From: CAZWUZ01 sp964637655 [NCBI: uncultured bacterium]
GTDB taxonomy: Bacteria; DAOPZR01
Direction: 5' to 3'
NCBI GenBank assembly: GCA_964637655.1
Contig: CAZWUZ010000021.1
Location: 1 to 23,308 of the forward strand
DNA: 23,308 nt
This document shows positions 8,545 through 15,942 of this stretch, one piece after another; position 1 is the stretch's first letter, and the number at the start of each line of letters is the position of its first letter. The translations under genes and the position numbers were made by a program. The notes beneath the pieces were generated by a model that was not told the origin of the DNA, did not search any database, and saw nothing but the letters and a program-made list of their open reading frames with translations.

Positions 8545-9508
8545 CCGCTACCCCTGGCGCGGCGGGCTGGCGCTCGCCCCGCTGGCGGGCATCACCGACA
8601 GCGTCTTCCGCCAACTGGTGAAGCGCCGCCACGCCAACCTGCTCACCACCGAGATGGTCTGTGCCACGGGCATCGTGCGCGAGCATGCGAAGACCTGGGC
8701 GCTGGCCGCGTTTGCCCCTGAGGAGCAGCCGCTGATCGTGCAACTGTTCGGACACCGTGCTGACGAACTGGCACGCGCGGCGGCGGCGGTCGAGGAGCGG
8801 TTGCAACCCTACGGTATCGAACTCAACTGCGGCTGCCCGGCGCGCAAGGTCAACCGCAGCGGCAACGGGGCGAAACTGATGGCTGACCCGCCGCTGCTCG
8901 AGGCGCTGGTGCGCGCCATGCGCGCGGCCGTGCGCTGCCCGCTCAGCGTCAAGTTCCGCACCGGGTGGAAGGAAAACAACGCCGTCGAGGTGGCGCGGCG
9001 CTGCGAGCAGGCGGGCGCCGATTTTCTCTGCGTGCACCCGCGCACGGCGGCGCAGATGTACACGGGGCGCGCGGACTGGTCGGTTATCGCCGCGGTGAAA
9101 CAGGCGGTGCGGGTGCCGGTCATCGGCAACGGCGACGTGCGCACGGGCGACGACGCGCGGCGCCTCGTGGCGGAGACGGGGTGCGACGCGGTGATGGTCG
9201 GGCGCGCGGCACTCGGCCAGCCGTGGGTGCTGCAGCGTATGGCGGCGGAACTGCGCGGCGAGGCGTGGCGCCTGACGTCCGGCGCCATGCTCGAGGCTTT
9301 TGTCGAGCATACGCGGCTGAATGCCGCAGTCAAGGGGGCGTACCGCGGGACGGTGGAGATGCGCAAGCTGACGGCGGGCTACACGCGCGGGCTGCCGGGC
9401 GCGGTGGAACTGCGCCGCCACCTCAACACCGTTGCCGACCCGGAGGCGTTTGTCGCGGCGATTGACCGTTTCCGGCAGCGGCTGGCGGACCATGCTGCAA
9501 CTGACTGA
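8528..9508 (+). CDS. dusB: tRNA-dihydrouridine synthase, DusB-like
   Basis: A 326-residue FMN-dependent TIM-barrel enzyme that reduces uridines in the tRNA D-loop. Motifs in order are LAPLAGITDSVFR (substrate/FMN region), TEMV, QLFG, ELNCGCPARKV with catalytic Cys103, SVKFRTGW, CVHPRTAAQMYTG, PVIGNGDV and VMVGRAALGQPW (phosphate binding). The length and the short helical C-terminal domain fit the DusB/Dus1 group better than DusA or DusC, though the paralogue assignment is not certain. It starts 17 nt before the end of the chimeric phosphatase ORF and overlaps the start of the next gene, so the three are probably co-translated. Confidence 0.9.
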   Translation: MPPAPDRYPWRGGLALAPLAGITDSVFRQLVKRRHANLLTTEMVCATGIVREHAKTWALAAFAPEEQPLIVQLFGHRADELARAAAAVEERLQPYGIELNCGCPARKVNRSGNGAKLMADPPLLEALVRAMRAAVRCPLSVKFRTGWKENNAVEVARRCEQAGADFLCVHPRTAAQMYTGRADWSVIAAVKQAVRVPVIGNGDVRTGDDARRLVAETGCDAVMVGRAALGQPWVLQRMAAELRGEAWRLTSGAMLEAFVEHTRLNAAVKGAYRGTVEMRKLTAGYTRGLPGAVELRRHLNTVADPEAFVAAIDRFRQRLADHAATD

Positions 9509-10868
9509 ACGCGACGGACGGCGCGTGCTGCTCGCGGCGCAGGGGCGCAGCGTCCACTCGCTGCGGGCGCCGGAAACCGAAGGGGAACGGCAGGCGGCGG
9601 TGCTGACGACACCGCCCGGCACGCTGCTGGTGGTGACCGGACCCGGACTCGGGTATCTCCTGCCGCCGCTGCTCGCCCGCGACGGGGTGACGGTACTCGC
9701 GGTGGAACAGGACGGCGTGCTGCAGGTGCCGGCGCATCCGCGCCTGCGTCGTGTGGCGCCGGCACGGGCGGCGACGGCGCTGGCGGAAGGCGTGCGGGAA
9801 TTTACCGCGGTGCAGTTCGCGCGCGGCCCGGCGTTCAAACATGACCCCGCCTACGCGGCGGCGGAAACAGCGCTGCGGCAGGCGCTGGAGCGCTGGGCGG
9901 GGGAAACGGTTACCGTCGGGGCATTCCGCGAACTCTGGCTGCGCAATTTTGTCGCGCAGGCGCGGCTCAACCCGTCGCTGACAGCGTGGCGGACGCGGGC
10001 GACGGGTGACACCGCGGTTATTGCCGCGGCGGGCCCGTCGCTGAATGAGGCGGCGGAGGTCCTGCGGCAATGGCGCGGCACACTCTGGGCGGTGGACACC
10101 GCCTGGCCGGCGCTGCGGCGTATGGGGGTCACACCTGCGCTCGTGGTGAGCAATGACCCGCAGTCAGTGTCGGCGAAACATTTTGCCGATGCGGTGCCGG
10201 AAACCGCAACGCTGCTGACAACATTTACGGCGGACCCGGGCGTGGCGAAAAAATTCGCGCGGCGGCTCTACTACGACGACGGATATCCGCTGGGTGCGCT
10301 CTTCCCTTGTATCAGCGGCGCAGTGCCGGCGTTTTCTCATGCGGGGGGGAGCGCGGTGATGATTCTCTACCAGTTGGCGGCGGTTAGCGGGGCAAAACGT
10401 GTCGTCATGCTCGGGCAGGACCTCGCGTATCCGCTCGCTGGTGAAAGCCATGCGGCCGGGAGCGTGTACGGTGAGCAGGCGCTCGGCGGTTTACACCGTT
10501 ACAATACGTTGGAGGGCCGGGGGGCGCGCGATCGCGGAAGGGTAATCGTCCAGGGTATGTCGGGGAGAGTGGCGGTCACCCCGCCGATGGCGCAATATCG
10601 TCAATGGCTGGAAGGATTTATAGCTGACCATCCGGAGATTGAGTTTATCAATACTGCAACCCGTGGAGTGACCATTGCCGGATGTACCAGCGGATTATGT
10701 GAAAGTATAGCACAATATGATGGTATGAAAATGAATGTGAATGTTGACACGCGAAAATGTCGCTGGCATGAACGGGCAGAAGAAGCGGCGGAAAACCTTA
10801 ATAACGTATTGCCGTGCAGAGAATTACCTTCGATAGAAACTGTCAGAGAAATGCTGCGGACACTCTGA
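9492..10868 (+). CDS. Motility-associated Maf/DUF115 family protein
   Basis: A 458-residue protein from ATG 9492, overlapping the dus stop by 17 nt. The central part carries the DUF115/MAF_flag10 signature: VIAAAGPSLNEAAEVL at about 177-192, WAVDTAWPALRRMGVTPALVVSNDPQ, then a GGSAVMILYQLA...GAKRVVMLGQDLAYP stretch. Known Maf proteins transfer nonulosonic acids such as pseudaminic acid to flagellin, and relatives belong to the MptE-like pyrophosphokinase fold. The following fliS supports a role in flagellin modification. The 3' part (about 10600-10868) is clearly richer in A+T and in codons rare elsewhere in the window, unlike the GC-rich first two thirds. An internal recombination junction is possible. 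Confidence 0.85.
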   Translation: MLQLTERDGRRVLLAAQGRSVHSLRAPETEGERQAAVLTTPPGTLLVVTGPGLGYLLPPLLARDGVTVLAVEQDGVLQVPAHPRLRRVAPARAATALAEGVREFTAVQFARGPAFKHDPAYAAAETALRQALERWAGETVTVGAFRELWLRNFVAQARLNPSLTAWRTRATGDTAVIAAAGPSLNEAAEVLRQWRGTLWAVDTAWPALRRMGVTPALVVSNDPQSVSAKHFADAVPETATLLTTFTADPGVAKKFARRLYYDDGYPLGALFPCISGAVPAFSHAGGSAVMILYQLAAVSGAKRVVMLGQDLAYPLAGESHAAGSVYGEQALGGLHRYNTLEGRGARDRGRVIVQGMSGRVAVTPPMAQYRQWLEGFIADHPEIEFINTATRGVTIAGCTSGLCESIAQYDGMKMNVNVDTRKCRWHERAEEAAENLNNVLPCRELPSIETVREMLRTL

Positions 10869-10962
10869 ATGTATGCTCAAGTGCTCAAGTGTTGCTGCCG
10901 ATATATGAAAGACCACGCGTGTCGGCAGGGGGGAAATTTCGCGCGCGGGGCAAGGGTGGGCG

Positions 10963-11391
10963 ATGGCGGAGAATCCGTATCAGCAGTACCGCGTGACGCA
11001 GGTCAAGACAGCCAACCAGGGGAAGCTTATCCTGTTGCTGTATGACGGGGCGATACGCTTCCTGCGGGAGGCGGAGGCGGCGCTGCCCGGCAAGAAATAC
11101 GATATCGTCAATCAGAAGATCATCCGCACGCAGGATATCCTGACGGAACTGATGGTCTCCCTCAACATGAAGGCGGGGGAGATTTCCAATAACCTGTACC
11201 GGATTTATGACTACCTGAACCGCCGCCTCATCGAGGCGAACGTCAAGAAGGATGTGGCGATACTGCATGAGGTTATTCAGCATCTCGTTGATTTGCGCGC
11301 GGTCTGGGAGGACGTGGTGAAGAAATCGGGGGAGACAGCGACGATGACCGAGACCGGGGTGCGTCCCGGGGGATTGAATGTGCAGGGTTGA
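10963..11391 (+). CDS. fliS: Flagellar export chaperone FliS
   Basis: A 142-residue helical protein. The N-terminal NPYQQYRVTQVKTANQGKLILLLYDGAIRFL is the hallmark of FliS, which binds the disordered C-terminus of flagellin and keeps it monomeric until export. The helical bundle runs to about residue 120 (ISNNLYRIYDYLNRRLIEAN) and a short polar tail follows. It is separated from the Maf-like gene by about 95 nt that holds a CTCAAGTG direct duplication at its left end and no convincing promoter. A GGGTGGGCG purine stretch precedes the ATG. The fliT-like gene overlaps its end. Confidence 0.95.
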   Translation: MAENPYQQYRVTQVKTANQGKLILLLYDGAIRFLREAEAALPGKKYDIVNQKIIRTQDILTELMVSLNMKAGEISNNLYRIYDYLNRRLIEANVKKDVAILHEVIQHLVDLRAVWEDVVKKSGETATMTETGVRPGGLNVQG

Positions 11392-11722
11392 GCGCGCCCG
11401 CGCACTGCTCTCGTCGCTGCTGGTGCTGTGCGACCGGCAGCTGGAGGCGCTGGCGCGAGGGGAGGACCTCACCCCGCTGCTGGCGGAAGAAGAGCGGCTT
11501 GGCGGTGAACTGGCTGCCTGCCTGACCGACCGCAGCGCGGCAGCGGCGGTCCGCGATCTGCTGCTGGCCTATCAGGCAGCGACGGAAAAAAGGATACAGG
11601 CGGCGGAGGCTTCGGTGCAGGCACTGCAGGGGGAACGGGAACTGCTGGACCGGGGGCGGGCCATCGTCGCGCACCTGAAAAAGCAGGCGCCCGCAGCGCG
11701 TTTTGTTGATGTGAAGGGATGA
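11378..11722 (+). CDS. Small helical protein, FliT-like flagellar chaperone candidate
   Basis: A 114-residue, mostly helical, charged protein starting inside the last codons of fliS (ATG 11378, preceded by a GGGGG stretch). Sequence identity to FliT is not obvious, but FliT and FlgN chaperones are short, divergent helical proteins and fliT habitually follows fliS. The pattern of Leu heptads and a Lys-rich tail (HLKKQAPAARF) fits. If it is FliT, it would chaperone the filament cap FliD. It is the last gene of this + strand run. About 60 nt separate its stop from the next promoter, with no clear hairpin terminator. Confidence 0.65.
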   Translation: MCRVERARALLSSLLVLCDRQLEALARGEDLTPLLAEEERLGGELAACLTDRSAAAAVRDLLLAYQAATEKRIQAAEASVQALQGERELLDRGRAIVAHLKKQAPAARFVDVKG

Positions 11723-11780
11723 TAACGCTATGAAATACAATGAAATACGAACAAATAGCGGTTTTTGAACACCAAAGGGC

Positions 11781-11808
11781 TTGACAAAACCGGCGAGTGT
11801 GGTATAAT
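11781..11808 (+). promoter_or_regulatory. Strong sigma70-like promoter of porin gene 1
   Basis: Perfect TTGACA (11781-11786) and perfect TATAAT (11803-11808) are separated by 16 nt. Transcription should begin near 11815, about 210 nt before the porin start codon. Confidence 0.85.
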
Positions 11809-11814
11809 GACCTA

Positions 11815-12024
11815 ATTTTCAGGGGGGCTTTGGTCCCCGATGAAGAGGAAGATGTTTCAGACCTGTGCGGTCAATCTTGGCAAGAAAGCGGGGTGCCACT
11901 CCTCCGACGGCCAGACCAGCAAAAGCACAGGGGAGAAATAACTTAGAAGTCAGGGCAGACCGGTCCGAAGCCGAAACGGCGGGAGACAAAAAAGGTCGCC
12001 TGACACAAACGGAGGAATCACAGA
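11815..12024 (+). promoter_or_regulatory. Long structured 5' leader of porin gene 1, class unknown
   Basis: No gene fits this stretch, but it holds ordered complementarity. GGGG/CCCC near 11823-11838 can form a small hairpin. Domain A is closed by CCTGTGC (11862-11868) with GCACAGG (11925-11931), enclosing GGTC (11869-11872) with GACC (11914-11917) and TGGC (11878-11881) with GCCA (11910-11913). Domain B is closed by GTCAGG (11949-11954) with CCTGAC (11999-12004), enclosing GACC (11958-11961) with GGTC (11994-11997) and a GCCG-AAA-CGGC hairpin (11970-11980). The GGAGG ribosome site is at 12011-12015, directly after domain B. The nesting suggests a regulatory or stabilising leader. No known riboswitch consensus was matched. 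Confidence 0.5.
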
Positions 12025-13320
12025 ATGAAGAAAGTTTCTATTATTGCACTGAGTGCGCTGCTCGTTGCGGCGCTGAGCGTCCCGGCGATGGCGAAAGTCA
12101 ACCTGTCGGGCGCGATCTGGACGACGTACTGGGCGCAGCAGCAGGGCAGTGTCGAGCGTCAGCGCTCGAACGGGACGTCGTGGGTTGACCGTGACGGCAG
12201 CGAGGCCTTCACGCGCGGCCTGGGCGCCAATGCGGCGACTGCGCCGAAGACCTTCCTGGTCGGCCAGAGCATGAGCGGCAACGGCATGCAGAACAAGGCG
12301 ACGGCTGGCTACGGCTTCCAGCTGGTGGCTGACTGCCCGGTCAATGACTGGGTGAAGGCGTACGGCGACTTCAACGTCAACAACGGCGGCAACCTCGGTC
12401 TGGTTGAGGGCTACATCAACCTGGCGTTCATGAAGGAATTCAATGTCCGCGCGGGTCGTATGCAGGTTCCGTTCGGTCACGAGCGCACCACGCGCCCGAC
12501 GGCCGGGCAGGACGAAGTGTTCGTGAGCGAATTCTCGCAGGATGCGCAGGCGGCGCTGCTGCGCCGTTATGATGTCGGCGTGCAGGCGTTCGGTACGCTC
12601 GCCAGCGGCATGGTTGACTACAACCTGTTCGTCGGCAATGGCGTCACCAGCACGGTGGCGGACAGCGATGGTATTACGGCGCCGAACTCGGTCAGTGCGG
12701 CGGCTGGTGCGGCGACGAGCAATGCGACGCCGGACATCAACGATGCGAAGCAGGTTGGTATCAACCTCGTTGCGCGTCCGTTCACGGGTGCGTTCATCGG
12801 CGGCAGCTACTTTGCCGGCGACTACACGCAGCCGCTGGTGACGGCGGGCAATCGTGCGCGTACGTCGGCGTATGACATCAACGCCGGCTACGAGTACGGC
12901 AACATCTTCAGCATCACGGGTGAATACGCGACGACGCGTCATCAGCAGATGACGGCGGACTTCCCGTATTACGTGACGGCGGCGGCGGGCACCCTCGTCG
13001 AGAACCGCGTGAATGAGTTCATCGTGAAGGCCATCTACACCGGTGTGGCGGACTGGGAATTCGGCGTGCGTTATGGCGCGGTTGACCCGAAGAACGTCGA
13101 AGCCGAGATGGATGCCGGCTATTCGTACGAGCGCAAGATGTCGTTCGCGGCGGGCTACAAGTTCGCGCGGGCAGCGTTCCTGAAGGCCGAGTACAGCTGG
13201 ATCGACACTGACTTCAACTTCACGGATCGTGCGGCGAACGTAGCCAACAACGTGCGTCAGTCGCCGGCGGTTGATGTCAATGACGACATTTTCGCGCTGT
13301 CGCTGGGCCTGCAGTTCTAA
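12025..13320 (+). CDS. Outer-membrane porin 1 (OprP/OprO-like beta-barrel)
   Basis: A 431-residue protein with a classic signal peptide (MKKVSIIALSALLVAAL..., cleavage after AMA at residue 23) and a C-terminal strand ending in Phe (LSLGLQF), the signal read by the BAM machinery. The mature part alternates polar and hydrophobic residues as in 14-18-strand barrels and contains the RAGRMQVPFGHE motif seen in phosphate-selective and related porins. The transported solute cannot be told from sequence. GGAGG lies 9 nt before the ATG. Strong promoter, long leader and a good terminator indicate an abundant, monocistronic product. It is paralogous to the next gene across its whole length (K-V/I-N-L-S/T-G start, PDINDAKQV, DWEFGVRY, VDPKN). 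Confidence 0.88.
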   Translation: MKKVSIIALSALLVAALSVPAMAKVNLSGAIWTTYWAQQQGSVERQRSNGTSWVDRDGSEAFTRGLGANAATAPKTFLVGQSMSGNGMQNKATAGYGFQLVADCPVNDWVKAYGDFNVNNGGNLGLVEGYINLAFMKEFNVRAGRMQVPFGHERTTRPTAGQDEVFVSEFSQDAQAALLRRYDVGVQAFGTLASGMVDYNLFVGNGVTSTVADSDGITAPNSVSAAAGAATSNATPDINDAKQVGINLVARPFTGAFIGGSYFAGDYTQPLVTAGNRARTSAYDINAGYEYGNIFSITGEYATTRHQQMTADFPYYVTAAAGTLVENRVNEFIVKAIYTGVADWEFGVRYGAVDPKNVEAEMDAGYSYERKMSFAAGYKFARAAFLKAEYSWIDTDFNFTDRAANVANNVRQSPAVDVNDDIFALSLGLQF

Positions 13321-13335
13321 TCACCGCATCACTAA

Positions 13336-13368
13336 AACTGCCGGGGAGCAATCCCCGGCAGTTTTTTG
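13336..13368 (+). terminator. Rho-independent terminator after porin gene 1
   Basis: AACTGCCGGGG (13336-13346) pairs perfectly with CCCCGGCAGTT (13353-13363) around an AGCAAT loop and runs into a T tract, 15 nt after the stop codon. Confidence 0.95.
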
Positions 13369-13398
13369 GTTTTTGTGGCATAATCGCAAAAAAAATGC

Positions 13399-13426
13399 TT
13401 GACACACAGATAATATATGCTATAAT
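13399..13426 (+). promoter_or_regulatory. Strong sigma70-like promoter of porin gene 2
   Basis: TTGACA (13399-13404) and TATAAT (13421-13426) are 16 nt apart, the same geometry as the promoter of porin 1. Here the leader is short: AGGAGGGGG at 13441-13449 sits just before the ATG at 13452. The long structured leader of porin 1 is absent. Confidence 0.85.
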
Positions 13427-13451
13427 AAATAATTCACTATAGGAGGGGGAC

Positions 13452-14777
13452 ATGAAAATCCTCGCAACAGTTGCAGTGGTGTTGCTGTTGGCCTTGCCGG
13501 CGGCCGCCAAAATCAATCTGACGGGTTCGATGTACGCGACGTACTGGGCACAGCAGGAAGGGGTGGAAGGATACCAGATTGCCACCGCATCCGGGTGGCA
13601 GGATATCGCCACGCAGCCGAACAACCTGTACCGCGGCACCACCGCCTCGGCGAGCAAGAAGACGTTCCTGTTCGCCAACAGTCGCGCGGGCAACGGGCTG
13701 CAGAATCATCCGGAAGGCGGCTACGGCATCGCGCTCGGGCTTGACTGCCCGGTGACGGACCAGTGGAAGGCATACGCGCGCTTCGCCATTCGCGGCGGTT
13801 CGGCCAATTTGAACACGGCGGCGCGTCACCTGTGGATTGCCTACACGCCAATGCGCGAATTCGGTCTGCGCGTGGGACGTTACCCGGTGCCGTTCGGCAA
13901 CGAGGGGTACACCCGCCCGACGGAAAAGGTCAAGGACATCTTTATCAGCGAGTACACGCAGGACTTCCGCGGCGCGCTCAACGCGAACTATGACATCGGC
14001 GTCACGGCGTTCGGCACGGTGGTCGACGGCATGATCGACTACAAGCTGTATTTCGGCAACGGCGCCATCACGACGGTGGGTGACAGCATCAACCGGGGGA
14101 TCAATAACTCCGGGCAAACCTACATGGTGGCGAATATCGGGGTGAACAACAGCGCGCTGACCCCGGATATCAACGATGCCAAGCAGGTGATCGGTCAGGT
14201 GCACGTGCGGCCGTTTGCCAACACGTATCTCGGCGGCAGCTATGCCGCGGGCGACTACACCAACGACAACCTGGTGAACAACGTCGCCATCCAGCGCGCC
14301 CGTTTCACGGCGTACAACCTGTTTGCCGGCTACACGCTGCCGGACCAGTTCAAGGTCAGCGGCGAGTATGCGACGACGCGTCATGACCGCATGTCGCTGG
14401 AAAGCGATGCGGGCGTCATCGGCGCACCGGCAGTGCGTCAGGAACTGGTCGCCAACCGCGTCAACGAGTACATCGTCAAGGCCTACTATCTCGGCCTGCG
14501 TGACTGGGAATTCGGCGTCCGCTACAGCGGGGTTGACCCGAAGAACTTCGAGGCGGAACTGGCGGCCGGGTATTCGTACGAAACCAAGTTGTCGGCGGCC
14601 ATCGGCTACAAGTTTGCCGGCTCGGCGATGCTCAATGCCGAGTACAGCCGCGTGCATACCGACCTGAGCTACTATGACAAGTACAACGCGGCGGCGCTGG
14701 CCGGCGCGTATCGCATCACGCCGTCAGTCGACCCGAACGACGACATCTTCGCGCTGCAACTCACGCTCCACTACTAA
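13452..14777 (+). CDS. Outer-membrane porin 2 (paralogue of porin 1)
   Basis: A 441-residue protein with a signal peptide (cleavage after PAAA at residue 19) and a C-terminal aromatic strand ending in Tyr (LQLTLHY). It shares ordered blocks with porin 1: KINLTG, ATYWAQQ, RVGRYPVPFG, SEYTQDFRGAL, TPDINDAKQV, AGDYT, GEYATTRHDRM, DWEFGVRYSGVDPKNFEAE and DPNDDIFAL. This is therefore a tandem duplication followed by divergence in the predicted loop regions, suggesting different solute preference or regulation. It has its own promoter, AGGAGGGGG ribosome site and terminator, so the two copies can be expressed independently. Confidence 0.88.
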   Translation: MKILATVAVVLLLALPAAAKINLTGSMYATYWAQQEGVEGYQIATASGWQDIATQPNNLYRGTTASASKKTFLFANSRAGNGLQNHPEGGYGIALGLDCPVTDQWKAYARFAIRGGSANLNTAARHLWIAYTPMREFGLRVGRYPVPFGNEGYTRPTEKVKDIFISEYTQDFRGALNANYDIGVTAFGTVVDGMIDYKLYFGNGAITTVGDSINRGINNSGQTYMVANIGVNNSALTPDINDAKQVIGQVHVRPFANTYLGGSYAAGDYTNDNLVNNVAIQRARFTAYNLFAGYTLPDQFKVSGEYATTRHDRMSLESDAGVIGAPAVRQELVANRVNEYIVKAYYLGLRDWEFGVRYSGVDPKNFEAELAAGYSYETKLSAAIGYKFAGSAMLNAEYSRVHTDLSYYDKYNAAALAGAYRITPSVDPNDDIFALQLTLHY

Positions 14778-14799
14778 GCCGTTTTCCGCAGCACCCACG

Positions 14800-14829
14800 A
14801 ACCGGAGGGCAAAGTGCCCTCCGGTTTTT
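14800..14829 (+). terminator. Rho-independent terminator after porin gene 2
   Basis: ACCGGAGGGCA (14801-14811) pairs with TGCCCTCCGGT (14815-14825) around a 3-nt loop, followed by TTTTT. It lies about 23 nt after the porin stop. Confidence 0.93.
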
Positions 14830-14911
14830 CATTGGGTACGCCCAGCAAACCCGACGGCTTGGTCATGGGGACGGGTGTTGACAAATTGACAAACTTCCGT
14901 GAAAACAGCGT

Positions 14912-14933
14912 AAAAGCGGTCTATACGGCTTTT
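14912..14933 (-). terminator. Weak hairpin at the 3' end of the methyltransferase gene
   Basis: AAAAGC (14912-14917) and GCTTTT (14928-14933) form a 6-bp stem that straddles the methyltransferase stop codon. The stem is short with a 10-nt loop, so termination activity is doubtful. The symmetric A/T arms would allow either direction. Confidence 0.3.
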
Positions 14934-15643
14934 GACCAGATGCCAGTCCATTCGACCACCGTGCAGCCGTCAGCTCCGCAGCGGGCGGTGCCATCAGTGA
15001 ACATGGCCTCAGTGCGGGCGGTGCCGAAGAACATCTGCAGCAGTTTCCACGCCTCGTTTTTGTCGGCAAACCGGTAATCGGTACGCACGACTGAGCGGGC
15101 CATTTTGTATTCCTTTTCCAGCAGAGCATAGTAGGCGTCAAGTTTCGGGTCGGGGGGCGCGGGTTCTGTCTGTCCGGTGCCAAGGGTCTCGACGATGATG
15201 AGGTGGCCGCCAGGGCGCAGGAGGCGCTGTGTTTCCCGCATGATAGCGGCCAGCACGGCCTGATGTTCAGCCCAGCGCCACTTGACCGCGTGGCAGATAC
15301 TCCACCCGGCAATGGCGATATCGGCACAGGCGGGCCTAAGGGGAAGGGCGGCATGCGTGGCAGCGAGCAGCGGGCAGGAAAGCGCGGCGCCGGCCAGCGC
15401 GGTGCGCGCCTGATGCAGCATGGCGATGGTCATATCACATCCGACCACCAGACGCGCCTCCGGACCGAGCAGCAGGGGGATTCGCCCCGTGCCGGTGCCG
15501 AGGTCAACAAGCAAGCGGTTTCGCCAGTCGCACAGCGTACGCAGGGCACGCGGCAGGTTGCCCTGCCAGTCCTCGCAACTGATGAGGCGATGGTAGTCGG
15601 CTGCCCGCTGCCGGTAGATATGCTGACGTTCTTTCGGGCGCAT
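14921..15643 (-). CDS. Class I SAM-dependent methyltransferase, substrate unknown
   Basis: A 240-residue protein with the Rossmann methyltransferase fold. Motif I is LLVDLGTGTGRIPLLL (residues 44-59), followed by an acidic residue at the end of strand 2 (GCD, D70), PLRPACADIAIAGWSI as the motif II region and LLRPGGHLIIVETLGTG as the post-II strand. The first 40 residues (RQRAADYHRLISCEDWQGNL) resemble ubiquinone/menaquinone-type or small-molecule methyltransferases, but the substrate cannot be inferred. It is convergent with porin 2 and separated from the BMC operon upstream by a strong terminator, so it is probably transcribed on its own. No convincing promoter was found. GGAGATAG gives only a poor ribosome site. 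Confidence 0.85.
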   Translation of the reverse strand: MRPKERQHIYRQRAADYHRLISCEDWQGNLPRALRTLCDWRNRLLVDLGTGTGRIPLLLGPEARLVVGCDMTIAMLHQARTALAGAALSCPLLAATHAALPLRPACADIAIAGWSICHAVKWRWAEHQAVLAAIMRETQRLLRPGGHLIIVETLGTGQTEPAPPDPKLDAYYALLEKEYKMARSVVRTDYRFADKNEAWKLLQMFFGTARTEAMFTDGTARCGADGCTVVEWTGIWSKAV

Positions 15644-15752
15644 GGGGAACTATCTCCGCCTCAGGCGCATCCGCATAGTCCCCGACAGACGGGAGTGTTG
15701 TTGTCTGGTAACTGTTCAGCCACCCACGCATCTATCAGAGCGACCCTGCGGG

Positions 15753-15797
15753 CCACCCTTCCCCCCCTCTGCGGGGGAAGGGTGGATGAGGGTGAAT
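15753..15797. repeat. Palindromic repeat R3 in the gap between methyltransferase and deoC
   Basis: CCACCCTTCCCCC (15753-15765) pairs with GGGGGAAGGGTGG (15773-15785), a 13-bp stem with a 7-nt loop, followed by the family tail GATGAGGGTGAATA. The roughly 300-nt gap 15644-15942 otherwise contains only the deoC terminator and no credible gene. Confidence 0.75.
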
Positions 15798-15884
15798 AGT
15801 TATGTTGTCTGTAGGAGACCGTGATGCCGTGGTGCGCGACTGCGGTAAAAACGTTCGTGAGGGTAAGGCGGTCGCAGGCGCGAA

Positions 15885-15918
15885 TAAAAAAGCCCGCGGC
15901 AGGGTTGTTGCCGCGGGC
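15885..15918 (-). terminator. Rho-independent terminator of the BMC operon, after deoC
   Basis: Read on the - strand, TGCCGCGGGC ends a perfect 10-bp stem (15909-15918 with 15892-15901) with a 7-nt loop, followed by a T tract (15885-15891). It lies 25 nt after the deoC stop and closes the operon. Confidence 0.93.
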
Positions 15919-15942
15919 GGAGAAAAGTGCTGAATCAGGCAA

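Noticed and set aside
11949-12004. Possible c-di-GMP-I (GEMM) riboswitch, because of AGGGCAGACC and GGGAGACAAAA resemblance
   Set aside because: The conserved GGGACGCAAAGCC core and the second paired domain of GEMM are missing, and the stems here close differently. It is kept only as an unclassified structured leader.
11865-12188. Open + frame across the leader into the porin gene
   Set aside because: It overlaps the signal-peptide region of porin 1 in another frame, has no ribosome site and its composition looks random.
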